A stretch of DNA of 64,000 nt from Parabacteroides goldsteinii (GTDB lineage Bacteria; Bacteroidota; Bacteroidia; Bacteroidales; Tannerellaceae), in assembly GCF_015550595.1 (NCBI RefSeq), contig NZ_JADNBB010000004.1:186001-250000 (forward strand). Direction: 5' to 3'. Positions 27,960 through 37,700 of the stretch are shown piece by piece. Below the pieces are notes generated by a model. That model was not told the DNA's origin and did not search any database. It saw only the letters and a list, made by a program, of their open reading frames with translations. The translations under genes and the position numbers were made by a program. How positions within the stretch are numbered: position 1 is the first letter of the stretch; the number at the start of each line of letters is the position of its first letter.

Positions 27960-30449
27960 TTACTTCTTTGCTTTTAATGATTGAAGATACTGACGGATGT
28001 TTTCTTTCTCGGCAGCCCGGGATGTTTCCCGCTTCTTCTCATAATATGTATAGTAATCCTTCTCCTCCTGTGTCCAGTTGTTTGCTTCCCGGTAGTCACC
28101 GATGAAGGGCACGCAGAGGTCGATCCATAAAGCGATCGTTTCCATTTCTTCTTTATTCAGGTTACATCCGCCGTGTCCGTTCTCTAGCCGTTTGATCAGG
28201 TTGCTAGTGTTGGAGCCGGCAAAATAAGGGGCAAGCAATGTCGGTTCGGACAGGTTGCTTATCCAGTTTACTTCCGGGTGATGAGCGTCTCCCTGCCAGG
28301 AGTCGTTGCCTTCGGTCATTTTACGCGCGTGAGTCAAATTCAGATAGGAGTCTGAGAACTTGCGCTTTGTTTGCTGGTCGACTACTTTCAACTCGCCTTT
28401 CAGGCTCAGCTTGCTTTTCACTCCGTCATGACAGGATATACAATGGGCATCCCAGATAGGTTGCACTTCTTTGATATAGCTGAATGAACGGTCTCCAATC
28501 CCTTCCGGCTCGATCTTTTGGATACCGGTGTTCATAGCCATAGATACCGGATGTGAAGACAGCGGCACTGTATTCTTGTGTTCATGGCATCCTACGCAAC
28601 TCTGTGTTTCTCCCGGCTGCAAGGTCGACCAGCTACGCATGGTCTGTACAACCCGGTTGTTTTCATCCAATGCCTGGAAGTATAAAGGTGTGCGGCAAGG
28701 CACTGTGAAGAAGGCCGAACCGTCCGGCTGCACATCTACCGTACCGAGTATCCGTTTAACATCCCAGCTGGCATTACCGACTCCCACCGGAGAGAAGGCA
28801 TGTCCGCCGCCCCCTGCGTCAAAGCCGAAAGCGGCACCGATACTGGCTACACGGTAGATGGGTTCGACGATACGCAGTTTCTTGATTGTTCCCGGCCGGA
28901 TACCTTTCAAACCGTTCCCTTCGTAAATATTCTGCATATAGTAGACACCTTCCTCTTTCGTGTAATCCACATTGTTTACACGCTCGAAAGGACGTTCATG
29001 TTCGGCCAGCAGGACAGGCTGATTGCAGGACAGGCTGGCATCCGAAACCAATAGTTCGCGTTCTCCGGCCGGTGTCATCCAGTAGATGCCGAATTCCATC
29101 GGGTGACCTACATGATAGCCCAGCGGCGTATAGGAAATCAGGAACTCTTCTTCATTCAAGGGGTAAGGGTGCTGGAACTGATCGCCGAACTGTCCGTAGG
29201 CATCTACTTTTACAGCTTCCGGCCTGTGAAGCGGGGCAACCAGCATAACGCCTTCGTTTTCATCACGTCCGGCTTCGGGATCGATGATGCATAATTTACC
29301 GTGTTGAGGGGTGTGATGACCGAGGATGGTTGCCATCACCTTTCGTGTCCCGGGGATTTGACGGGTATGCGTGACGGTGGTAGGGAAGAAGCTGTTTCCT
29401 CCATAATACTCGGCCTGTCCGGTACCGTCCGGGTTCATCTGGCAGAGCGGTTGCATAAATACCTGGCCACGGTCGTTGTATTCCCAACGGGTATAGACCA
29501 CGCGACCGTCGTCGAGCAGTGTCGGATTGGAGGTATGTACCTGGTCGAATCCGACTTGCCGCATATAGCGTCCTTCGCGGTCACAGAGATAGAGGTTGCT
29601 GACTTCTACGGTCCAGCAATCTACGGAGCTACCGTTGCGGGTCGAGTTGAACATGATATTTTCATCCGGCAGGTAGATAGGCTCTATGTCTGCAAATCCG
29701 AGACCGGAGGTGATCTGTTTTAGTTTCCGCGAGGGCATTTCCATTTCATACAGGTGGAAGTCATCTTCTTTCTGCGACTTCTTCCATGAAAACAATATAT
29801 GCTTTCCATCGAAATGTACGTCCGGATCACGGAAAACGCCGGCTGTATCTTTCAATAAAGTTTGTTCTTTTGCCCAGATGCCATCCATTTTAAAGTATCC
29901 CAACTCGCCTCCGGCAAAGAAATTGCATTCTGCACGGGCATCGGACAAACCTTCCGTATAGGCAAAGAAAGACGGACGCAGTGTACGGAATTTGGTAAAC
30001 ACAACTTCGGGAGTACTTTTTATAAATGAGGCCAGTCGCTGTTCCCTTCTTTTCGTACAGGCATCGAGGTAGGAAGACAAAGCCTGTGTGATGCTTTCCG
30101 GGGTGTCGGTTACTTTTGTTTCCAGTTGCAGTTTGTGCAGGCGTTCGTTGATCTGACTGGAAAAAGTCCCGTCAAACCATTTCACATTGCTTCCATCTTG
30201 TAGCCACCAGTCGTAATAGACCGGATAATGATGATATAAATGCAGATGCGCCTCCCGGATCAGGGTTGCGGTACTATCTTTTGAGACAATCCCTTCGGTT
30301 GCCTTTATTTTATTGAATTGGTTTTGTATTTCGGCTATAAATTCCTGCTTATCGACAGGATGGTGATCCTTATACGTCGTTTCCTTGTTCTGGCAGGCTG
30401 CCATTACAACGAGTATAAGTCCTATTCCTATTTTGTGTAAGTTATTCAT
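27960..30449 (-). CDS. HzsA-related di-haem lipoprotein (TolB-like propeller)
   Basis: An 829-residue lipoprotein (lipobox V-M-A-A-C, Cys19). The N-terminal helical part (about 25-170) is followed by a TolB/WD40-like propeller (about 190-590, with H-F-D-G-K-H-I-L-F-S-W and D-I-E-P-I-Y-L-P-D). It has two haem c sites, C-V-G-C-H at 618-622 and C-I-S-C-H at 670-674. The arrangement resembles proteins annotated as hydrazine synthase alpha-subunit related. Real hydrazine synthesis is not suggested in this organism; the name reflects fold only. It is the first of three exported proteins at the 3' part of the operon, with 135 bases of repeated dyads separating it from deoC. A paralogue is at 51808-55137. 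Confidence 0.85.
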   Translation of the reverse strand: MNNLHKIGIGLILVVMAACQNKETTYKDHHPVDKQEFIAEIQNQFNKIKATEGIVSKDSTATLIREAHLHLYHHYPVYYDWWLQDGSNVKWFDGTFSSQINERLHKLQLETKVTDTPESITQALSSYLDACTKRREQRLASFIKSTPEVVFTKFRTLRPSFFAYTEGLSDARAECNFFAGGELGYFKMDGIWAKEQTLLKDTAGVFRDPDVHFDGKHILFSWKKSQKEDDFHLYEMEMPSRKLKQITSGLGFADIEPIYLPDENIMFNSTRNGSSVDCWTVEVSNLYLCDREGRYMRQVGFDQVHTSNPTLLDDGRVVYTRWEYNDRGQVFMQPLCQMNPDGTGQAEYYGGNSFFPTTVTHTRQIPGTRKVMATILGHHTPQHGKLCIIDPEAGRDENEGVMLVAPLHRPEAVKVDAYGQFGDQFQHPYPLNEEEFLISYTPLGYHVGHPMEFGIYWMTPAGERELLVSDASLSCNQPVLLAEHERPFERVNNVDYTKEEGVYYMQNIYEGNGLKGIRPGTIKKLRIVEPIYRVASIGAAFGFDAGGGGHAFSPVGVGNASWDVKRILGTVDVQPDGSAFFTVPCRTPLYFQALDENNRVVQTMRSWSTLQPGETQSCVGCHEHKNTVPLSSHPVSMAMNTGIQKIEPEGIGDRSFSYIKEVQPIWDAHCISCHDGVKSKLSLKGELKVVDQQTKRKFSDSYLNLTHARKMTEGNDSWQGDAHHPEVNWISNLSEPTLLAPYFAGSNTSNLIKRLENGHGGCNLNKEEMETIALWIDLCVPFIGDYREANNWTQEEKDYYTYYEKKRETSRAAEKENIRQYLQSLKAKK

Positions 30450-30491
30450 GATACTCCCTTCTTTGTTAATAATCCGGTTACCGGAATAGAC

Positions 30492-30586
30492 TGAAACGAT
30501 GCTTTGTTTCAGTTTGTTTCTTCCGGGTGAAACTATTGTTTCTCTTAGGTGAAACTATTGTTTCATCCGGAAGAAACTTTAGTTTC
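30492..30586. repeat. Four GAAAC-n-GTTTC dyads between deoC and haem gene
   Basis: Four inverted units: TGAAAC/GTTTCA with an 8-base gap (30492-30511), GAAACTATTGTTTC (30529-30542), the same 14-mer again (30551-30564), and GAAACTTTAGTTTC (30573-30586). The block from 30515 to 30577 is also a large imperfect dyad, because both ends carry the complementary TTCCGG and CCGGAA. The last unit covers the deoC stop codon. It could be an operator array, an mRNA-processing hairpin or a partial terminator that tunes expression of the downstream haem genes. Confidence 0.75.
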
Positions 30587-31280
30587 ACTTGCGGGAAACT
30601 TTGTAGGCCTCTACGATTGAGACTCCGCTAGACGTACCGATGCGGGTAGCGCCTGCTTTAATCATGGCTAATGCTGTATCCAGGTCGCGGATACCGCCTG
30701 CAGCTTTCACTCCGATTTCAGGGCCGACCACGCGACGCATCAGGGCAACGTCTTCCACGGTGGCTCCGGCTGTTCCGAAACCGGTAGAGGTCTTCACGAA
30801 ATCGACACCTGCTTCTTTGGCGATTTGGCAGACTGTTTCCTTTTCTGCATCAGACAGATAGCAGGTTTCCAGAATTACTTTACAGATCACACCTGCCGGA
30901 CGGCAGATGGTTACCATATCTTCGATTTCTTTCTTTACGATATCGAGCCGACCTTTCTGTAGGGCGCGGACATTGATCACTGTATCGATTTCCGTTGCTC
31001 CTTTTTCGATGGCATCGCGTGTTTCGAACGCTTTGCATTCGGTAGTCGTCTGGCCTAACGGAAAGCCGATGGCTGCACCGACACGAACGGGCGAACCTTC
31101 CAGTAACTTAACGCAGGTTTCTACTTCTGCCGGATTGATGGCTACCATTGCGAATTCATATTTCCGTGCTTCGGCACAAAGCTTTTCGATGTTCTCTGCC
31201 GTGCCGAAAGGTTTCAGGAAGGTATGGTCGATCATTCCTGCTAATTGTTCTACTGTTAGGTTTGCGATTATTTCGTTCAT
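30585..31280 (-). CDS. deoC: Deoxyribose-phosphate aldolase
   Basis: A 231-residue cytoplasmic class I aldolase. It cleaves 2-deoxy-D-ribose 5-phosphate to acetaldehyde and glyceraldehyde 3-phosphate. The TIM barrel has the Schiff-base Lys163 in V-D-F-V-K-T-S-T-G-F, the proton-relay Lys192 in V-K-A-A-G-G, and Asp99 in E-I-D-T-V-I-N. It is full length. It lies 12 bases after the dehydrogenase gene in the long operon and is not near nucleoside genes. It may therefore act on a sugar phosphate produced by the FGGY kinase and the dehydrogenase rather than in nucleoside salvage; that is inference. Confidence 0.94.
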   Translation of the reverse strand: MNEIIANLTVEQLAGMIDHTFLKPFGTAENIEKLCAEARKYEFAMVAINPAEVETCVKLLEGSPVRVGAAIGFPLGQTTTECKAFETRDAIEKGATEIDTVINVRALQKGRLDIVKKEIEDMVTICRPAGVICKVILETCYLSDAEKETVCQIAKEAGVDFVKTSTGFGTAGATVEDVALMRRVVGPEIGVKAAGGIRDLDTALAMIKAGATRIGTSSGVSIVEAYKVSRK

Positions 31281-31292
31281 GATAAATGATGT

Positions 31293-32339
31293 TTAGAATG
31301 TTAATACTGTTTTTATTACTTCGTTACGTTTTACGGCTTCCAGAGCCTCGTTTATTTGTTCAATCTTAAAGCGATGGGAGATAAAGTCGGAGGCAGACAA
31401 CCGACCTTCGCGTATCCACTCGGTCAGTGCAATCATGGCCCGTTTCTCTTCCGAACGGGTCGGCCAGCGGTGGATGTAGAGGTTGAAGTTGTACGGAGCC
31501 TGATCTAAATCGATCGTCGGATTTTTGGTCATCACACCATAGACACAGATGTCGCCGGCCATTTTGATAAGCGGCAGAGCCGAGTTAACGATGGATGGCA
31601 AACCGACTGCGTCGATGATCGTGTCGTACGAACGGTTGGCGGCCGCTATAAATTCAGGGTTGGCGATTTCTGCCGGAGTATACCCGTTGTCGGCTCCCAT
31701 CTTTTTGGCCAGTTCCAGTTTGGCGGGAAGCATGTCGACGATATCTACCTGTCCCAGACCGAACAGTTTGCCTAGTTTGACGAAACTCAGTCCGACGGGA
31801 CCGGCACCGAATACCATAACTTTCTTGCCCGGAGCCAGGCGGAAGTCTTTAAATGCACCGACTATCTCACGCCAGGTACAAGCGATTACTGCTTCTTCCG
31901 GCTGTATATCGGCAGGTACGGCATTCTGAATTTCAAAGCTGTCCCAGCAACCCTGTTCCGGTGTGGCGAGGCCTTCTTCCTTCAATACTTCGAAATCGTT
32001 CACGACGACATATTCACTGAAACCACCCCAGGCACTATTCAATCCCGGAGTTGTAAAAGTGGCATTCAATCCGCCGATGGCCCTGTCGCCCACACGGAAG
32101 TTGCGGACTTTCGCCCCGACTTCCACTACAATACCTACATTCTCATGTCCCAAAGCCATCGGGAACTGGTCTGCTCCGGGAAAATGCCCGGATATCAGTT
32201 TACTGTCAGTTGCATTACACAAGGCTACCATCTCAGTTTTCACTAAAGCCTGATAGGGTGTGATAGCCGGTATATCTATCTCCCGGATCTCTACTACGCC
32301 GGGAGCTGTTGCGATTACGCTTTTCATTTGTCCTTTCAT
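31293..32339 (-). CDS. Zinc-dependent medium-chain dehydrogenase
   Basis: A 348-residue NAD(P)-dependent polyol or alcohol dehydrogenase of the MDR superfamily. Catalytic-zinc ligands are visible in V-A-L-C-N-A-T-D (Cys about 42) and L-G-H-E-N (His/Glu about 65-66). The Rossmann motif is G-A-G-P-V-G (about 177-182). The four-cysteine structural-zinc lobe is absent. The upstream Met at 32339 is followed by another at residue 5, either of which could be the start. In the operon it probably oxidises a polyol or hydroxy-sugar between the kinase and aldolase steps. Substrate is unknown. Confidence 0.9.
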   Translation of the reverse strand: MKGQMKSVIATAPGVVEIREIDIPAITPYQALVKTEMVALCNATDSKLISGHFPGADQFPMALGHENVGIVVEVGAKVRNFRVGDRAIGGLNATFTTPGLNSAWGGFSEYVVVNDFEVLKEEGLATPEQGCWDSFEIQNAVPADIQPEEAVIACTWREIVGAFKDFRLAPGKKVMVFGAGPVGLSFVKLGKLFGLGQVDIVDMLPAKLELAKKMGADNGYTPAEIANPEFIAAANRSYDTIIDAVGLPSIVNSALPLIKMAGDICVYGVMTKNPTIDLDQAPYNFNLYIHRWPTRSEEKRAMIALTEWIREGRLSASDFISHRFKIEQINEALEAVKRNEVIKTVLTF

Positions 32340-32347
32340 ATTCTTTC

Positions 32348-33871
32348 TTATAGATTTAAATTCGATAAGTCGGCATAGACTTCTTTCAAATGGTCGTACG
32401 TCTTATCGAATACTCCGATTAATTCCTGATATTTCTTTACATTGGCAGGGATAGGGCTGATCTTCTTATCGATATGGATAAAGCGGTCGGTTACGCTGAA
32501 GTCCTTGAACAGTCCGGCTCCGATACCGGCCAGGATAGCGGCACCCATCGAGGTGGCTTCTTCCAGGTAGTTCGGTATCTTTATTTCTGTCTGATAGATG
32601 TCGGCCATCATCTGTTGCCAGATGGGATTTTTGGCACAGCCGCCTATCACGGTCATATTCTCAACCGGCACGTGGTTGCGGAATATATTTACGATCAGTC
32701 CCAGGTTGAGGGTGATACCTTCCATGACGGAACGAAGCATATCGGCATGCGTATGTCCCACAGTCAGACCGATAAAGGCACCTTTGGCATTTACATTCCA
32801 ACGCGGAGAACGTTCACCCATCAGATAGGGCAGGAACAATAGTTTGTTGGAGCCTATCGGTGATTTCCGGATCTGTTCGTCGATCAGTTCATATACATTT
32901 CCTTTCCGGAGACGGGCCTCTTCCAGTTCCTGCCTGCACAGTTGCTGAACCATCCAGTTGTAGCTGGCTCCTGCCGTTTGCATGGTGCCGGACGGATGAA
33001 GCATACCGGGTACGACATGCGCCCAGTTCATCGTGCGCCGTTGTTCGTCGACAACGGGTTTTTCTACGGTCAGAGCCACCCATGAGGAAGATCCCAGGTA
33101 GTTATAAGATGTTCCCGGAGCTACGCATCCAACGCCTACTCCGGCACAACTGCCATCGCCGCCTCCGCAAATGACCGGTGTCCCTTTTCGGAGTCCGGTA
33201 GCTTTGGCAGCCTCTTCTGTAACTTCGCCTATTACGTCGATGGAGGAACGTACTTCCGGAAACAATGAAATGTCCAGTCCGGCGGCCTCGATGATCTCTT
33301 CACTCCAGGCCCAGCGATTCAGATCGTAGGCATTCGTGCCGGAAGCATCCGACGGATCGGTGGCTATCGTGCCGCAAAGGCGGAAATTGATATAATCCTT
33401 TGCATTGAGCATCTTATAAGTATTCGCAAATACTTCCGGCTGATGTTTCCGTATCCACATGAGCTTTTCTATCGAATAAGAGGCACTGATGCGATGGCCT
33501 GTTATCTCGTAGAAATGAAGCGGGTCGATTTTTCCTGCCAGGAACGCTTCCTCCTCCTGCGAACGCTGGTCGCAATATAATAGGTGGGGATACAACGGAT
33601 TTCCTTTTTTATCGACGCATAAACAGCCCATCATTTGTCCGCTCAGGGCAACCCCGGCAATATCTTCCGGTGAAACGATTTGCAGTAAAGCGTTGGTTGT
33701 TTCAACGATCGCCTTCCACCAGTCGGCAGGATTTTGTTCTGCCCGGTTGCCGGCAGCATAATCGGTACGGTAAGAGGCAACATGGGAGGCAACCAGCATA
33801 CCTTCTTCGTTGAATAAAGTCGCCTTGTTACCACTCGTTCCTAAGTCGTGTGCAATAACGTATTTTGACAT
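32348..33871 (-). CDS. FGGY-family carbohydrate kinase (xylulokinase-like)
   Basis: A 507-residue ATP-dependent sugar kinase. The N-terminal FGGY domain begins with the phosphate-binding loop H-D-L-G-T-S-G-N-K-A and has S-G-Q-M-M-G. The C-terminal domain has G-G-G-D-G-S-C-A-G-V-G and V-I-G-G-C-A-K-N-P-I-W-Q-Q-M, the adenosine motif. The D-Q-R-S and T-D-P-S-D-A-S-G-T segments are closest to xylulokinase-type members. The substrate could be a ketopentose, an alditol or a related sugar. It is 17 bases after the membrane-protein pair and 8 bases before the dehydrogenase, so import, phosphorylation and oxidation appear coupled. Confidence 0.9.
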   Translation of the reverse strand: MSKYVIAHDLGTSGNKATLFNEEGMLVASHVASYRTDYAAGNRAEQNPADWWKAIVETTNALLQIVSPEDIAGVALSGQMMGCLCVDKKGNPLYPHLLYCDQRSQEEEAFLAGKIDPLHFYEITGHRISASYSIEKLMWIRKHQPEVFANTYKMLNAKDYINFRLCGTIATDPSDASGTNAYDLNRWAWSEEIIEAAGLDISLFPEVRSSIDVIGEVTEEAAKATGLRKGTPVICGGGDGSCAGVGVGCVAPGTSYNYLGSSSWVALTVEKPVVDEQRRTMNWAHVVPGMLHPSGTMQTAGASYNWMVQQLCRQELEEARLRKGNVYELIDEQIRKSPIGSNKLLFLPYLMGERSPRWNVNAKGAFIGLTVGHTHADMLRSVMEGITLNLGLIVNIFRNHVPVENMTVIGGCAKNPIWQQMMADIYQTEIKIPNYLEEATSMGAAILAGIGAGLFKDFSVTDRFIHIDKKISPIPANVKKYQELIGVFDKTYDHLKEVYADLSNLNL

Positions 33872-33888
33872 GGTCTATAGAATATTAT

Positions 33889-34368
33889 TTATAATGCAGC
33901 ATTCGTATATCCGGTCAGTCCGACCAGAATACCTCCAACGATTCCTCCGGCTATGATAACCACCCAGCGCGGGAATGCTTCTTTCAATAAGCCCGGGCGC
34001 TGACCTTTCGGGGCACAGAGCGTATCGCAAACCACAAATCCCATCGCAATGGCCCAACCCATATCTACCCACGGAGCACTACCGCGTGCACCTTGATGAA
34101 TCAGGCTGAACTGCATCGGCAGCCCGTTTGCATCCAGGGCCAGGCCGGTGGAGAAACCGAAGCCGGGCAGTTTATGGTTTACCAGCCAGAATGTTCCTAT
34201 AATTAATGCGGCGGCGATAAAGCCCCCTTTTGCTCCGAAGTCTCTGACCAGTTTAGGCCAGCAGAATATAACCGTGAATGTGACGGCGAAAGAACCGAAT
34301 ATACTCGTGATGATACCGGCATTGTACATACCGAATAGTTCATTGTAAGTCTGTAACCACTCGCTCAT
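33889..34368 (-). CDS. Small membrane protein, candidate transporter subunit B
   Basis: A 159-residue integral membrane protein with about four hydrophobic helices (residues about 18-36, 46-63, 100-115, 135-155). The segment G-G-F-I-A-A-A-L-I-I-G-T-F-W-L-V-N-H is closely similar to one in the neighbouring protein, and M-G-W-A-I-A-M-G-F also aligns, so the two are paralogues. Start and stop overlap as ATGA with the upstream gene. It resembles, from memory, the paired small membrane proteins annotated as putative glycerol transporter subunits in Listeria (Lin0368 type); this needs checking. It probably forms a heteromeric transporter for the substrate of the kinase next to it. Confidence 0.75.
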   Translation of the reverse strand: MSEWLQTYNELFGMYNAGIITSIFGSFAVTFTVIFCWPKLVRDFGAKGGFIAAALIIGTFWLVNHKLPGFGFSTGLALDANGLPMQFSLIHQGARGSAPWVDMGWAIAMGFVVCDTLCAPKGQRPGLLKEAFPRWVVIIAGGIVGGILVGLTGYTNAAL

Positions 34369-34748
34369 ACAGCCTCCTCCTCTTTTGACAGGCGGTTACC
34401 GCATGATCGCATCGCCCAGATGGTCAGACCGGCTAACGCTCCCCCGATCAGACAACAAAGCAGTGTAGGAGCGGCCAGAAAGAATTGTGTGATGTCGCCC
34501 TGGAAACGGACGATCCCCCAGGCTATACCGGCAGAACCGATACACCATCCCTGGTCGAGCCATATCTTTCCTTCCGGATTCAATATGGCTCCGTTGTAAT
34601 GGTTCATGTACCACATGATCCCGATGATAAGTGTAGCCGCCAGCCATCCTCCCATGAGACCGTAGGTTTTCCAAAGCTCCGGCCAGATGCCGAAAGCAAA
34701 ACCTCCGCATATGGCCGATCCGGCAAATGTAGATAAGTAATGTTTCAT
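34365..34748 (-). CDS. Small membrane protein, candidate transporter subunit A
   Basis: A 127-residue integral membrane protein with about four hydrophobic helices and a charged tail (S-K-E-E-E-A-V). Its central segment G-G-W-L-A-A-T-L-I-I-G-I-M-W-Y-M-N-H matches the next gene's at 11 of 18 positions, and L-D-Q-G-W-C-I-G-S-A-G also aligns. No ATPase, phosphotransferase or major-facilitator features are present. It is located 18 bases after the DUF4965 lipoprotein gene and translationally coupled to subunit B. A two-part transporter is the simplest reading. Confidence 0.75.
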   Translation of the reverse strand: MKHYLSTFAGSAICGGFAFGIWPELWKTYGLMGGWLAATLIIGIMWYMNHYNGAILNPEGKIWLDQGWCIGSAGIAWGIVRFQGDITQFFLAAPTLLCCLIGGALAGLTIWAMRSCGNRLSKEEEAV

Positions 34749-34766
34749 GATATTAGGGTTAATCTG

Positions 34767-37700
34767 TTAGTTGAGTTGCAATTTTGCTAGTGTAAAAGGC
34801 TTGTCGTGTCCGGTATTTACTTTGTCGGGGCCTGTTACGATATCGAAGCAGGAAACGATTACCTGGCCGTTCCATACGATCGGTTCTCCCGGTTGGTCGA
34901 GCCCGCCGTCGCTTCCGTCGCCATCCGGACTCTGGGCGATACGCTGAATGCGACCGTTCTTATCGATACGGGCAACTGCATTTTCCGAGAAATCGGCTAC
35001 CCAGATATTTCCGTCATCGTCGATACACATTCCATCGGTGGTACGTAGCTGTGAGGGATCCTGCGCCCAGATCTCATTGCCGGTAACGCTGCCGTTGGCA
35101 TCCATTGTTATCCGGTGGATCGTACCGTCACCGAAGTTGCCGACATATAAATTTCCTTCCTTATCGAAAACAATACCGTCCAGTCCGTACTGTACATCCT
35201 TGTTCTTGGTGATGACGGTGGTGATCAGGTTTTTATCAGCTCTCGTATTGGTTACTTTTATGTTCTTGTCATTCTTGTCAAAACAATATATACCGCTGAC
35301 CAGTGATCCCGACGGGTCCTGAATGGAAGAGAGGGAACTTTGTGTGACATATAGCTTTCCATCGCGAAAACGAACCCCATTGGGATGCTCCATTCCTGAA
35401 GCAACCACAATGGTTTCGTCTAACCTGCCATCTTTCAGCTTTAAACACAACAATCTTCCTTTGTTTTGGGCTTTGGGGGCACCACTCCATCCCTGGTTAT
35501 CACAGATAAATAAATTACCCTCGTCGTCGAATGTGATTCCCATCGGAGCGGCCCAGCCCGTTTCCGGTAATACCGGTACATCTAACCATTTATCAATCTT
35601 CCCATCTTTCGTGATACGCATCAGGCAAGCCGGCTTAGACAAATCGGCGAAGTTCGGACAAGCCAGGATCAGATCACCGTTCGGAGCAATCGCCATACCG
35701 TCGGGGGTCGGGCAATTGTCCGGTAATTCCATAAATAGTTCACTTTTCTGCATGGCAGGTGCATCGGTCAAAGAAGGAGCCGCCGCCGGGGCTCCCTTAT
35801 ACATTTGTTTTTCAAGCATCTTCATAAACAAACCGCCTACAACCGAACGGGCACGGAAACCGACTGAATTTGCGTTGGTCGTCTCATACCAGTCGCTTAA
35901 CGGCATGCGGGTATTTGTTTCGTTTGCATATTTGTAAACCGGTGATACCAGTTGGGTGAAATCGTTCATATTGTCTGTCAGGCAAGCTGTCCAGAGGATC
36001 CAGTCTGCTTTCGTATAGGTCTTACGGCTGTCGAGCGGCAGACCGTAGGTATTCTGTTGGGTCAGGTAGTAAGCCATTTCTTTTCCGGCAATTTCCTGTG
36101 GGAAGATACCCATTCCGAATAATTTATCCCATACCAGGTTATATTTCTGGCTCCAGGTGGCCGGTTGGTCGAAGGTCAGGCGATAGTGATCACCGGCATT
36201 TGCCATGGCAGCCCATTTCATTGCCATCTCTTTAGCGGCGGAAATATATTTTTCGGCAGTAACCTTATCGCCCAGCATATCGGCCAGTTTACCGTATCCG
36301 GCTATTCCCATGATCGCTTTGATGGAAAGGTTTGCATTGTGTGCGAAATGGCCGGCGAAGTCGTCCGTACAAAGCTGGTTCTCAGGATCGAGGCCTTCTT
36401 TAAGCAGATAGTTCGCCCAGGTTGTCAATGTCTCCCAGTGTTTCCTGGCAAATTCGGCATTTCCTTCACGAAGGGCGATAGCGGTTGTCAGGATCAGCAT
36501 GTTGCCGCTTTCTTCCACCGGCATGTCGCCACCGTAAGTCTGGCCGTTAGCCAATGGATAAGTACCTACATCGTGGGCTGCAAACGGTTTATTCCACCTG
36601 CCGCTTTCACTGTAATAGAAAATAGGTGTCATCATTCCTTTCAGTAATTCAGGATTGTATATCAGGTACAAAGGTGACGAAGGATAGGTAATATCGACCG
36701 TACCGATAGAGCCGTTGCTGAAGTTCTCTTTGGAAAGGAACAACAGATTGCCGTCTTTGTCTTCCACCAGTTTATGTGCAGCAATGGATTGACGGTAGGA
36801 TATTGCACAAAGTTCGGCGTATTCCTTACCGCCGGCTTTCTCTGCGTCGTTCATCATCTGTGTATCGAACTGACGGCAACGTTTCATGATCGAAGCATAA
36901 TCGTTGTTTGCTTCTTCAAATGCCTGCTCGATATTTTTCTGGCCGTTGTGTTTCCAATAGGCCATGCGGTTGTCGTTGAAATATTGGATAGCATACAGGT
37001 CGTCATACCCGATCATCAGGTAATTGCTGACGGGAGCGGATACGGCTCCCAGGTCGTGGCAGTAGGCCAATACGCTCATATCATTTTGCATGTCGGATGA
37101 AAGTCCTTCTGCTGTTGTGTTGACAGGCAGTTTTCCGTTAGCGGCAAAGTCTTGTTTGGTTGTATGGTACTGTCCCATTGTCATGGTTGTATTGGCATCT
37201 GTACCGGCTGCCAGGTAGAAATATCCCCAGTCGATACGTACATCATCCCCTTTACGGCCCAGTACAGGCTGTTCGATTGTTCCTGTTTTCAGATAGGTGA
37301 TATTATTTTTCTCATCCCGGTCGAAAGATACCGACTGGTTATCCGTGTTAACGGCCAATTGGGGAGTGGCCTCCATATAAATTTGTACGTCATGCTGCTG
37401 GCCATCCAACGATTTAGCCTGGTAAGAGATATAATTGACCGGACGTGTCATCAAGTCCAGATCATCCATTAATAGAGGGGAAGTGAAAATAACGTCCAGT
37501 TCGACCGGTCCGCATTCGAAGGTATAGAAAGTCTGGGTAGGCAGTACGTTGACCGACTTCTGGATGGCAGCTTCATTGAAGAATGTTTTGTTTTCTTCTT
37601 TGGTGAACAGACCGAAGTCTACGTATCCTCCTCCGGTTTTGTTATGGCAATGAGCGGCAATTACATTTTTGCCGGGTTTCAATGTTGCCTTTACTTCGGC

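Noticed and set aside
27960-30449. True hydrazine synthase subunit
   Set aside because: Only the fold and haem arrangement are similar; there are no beta or gamma subunit genes and no anammox context.
30585-33871. Autoinducer-2 (Lsr) type kinase and aldolase pair
   Set aside because: The aldolase has the DeoC catalytic set rather than LsrF features, and there is no Lsr ABC transporter.
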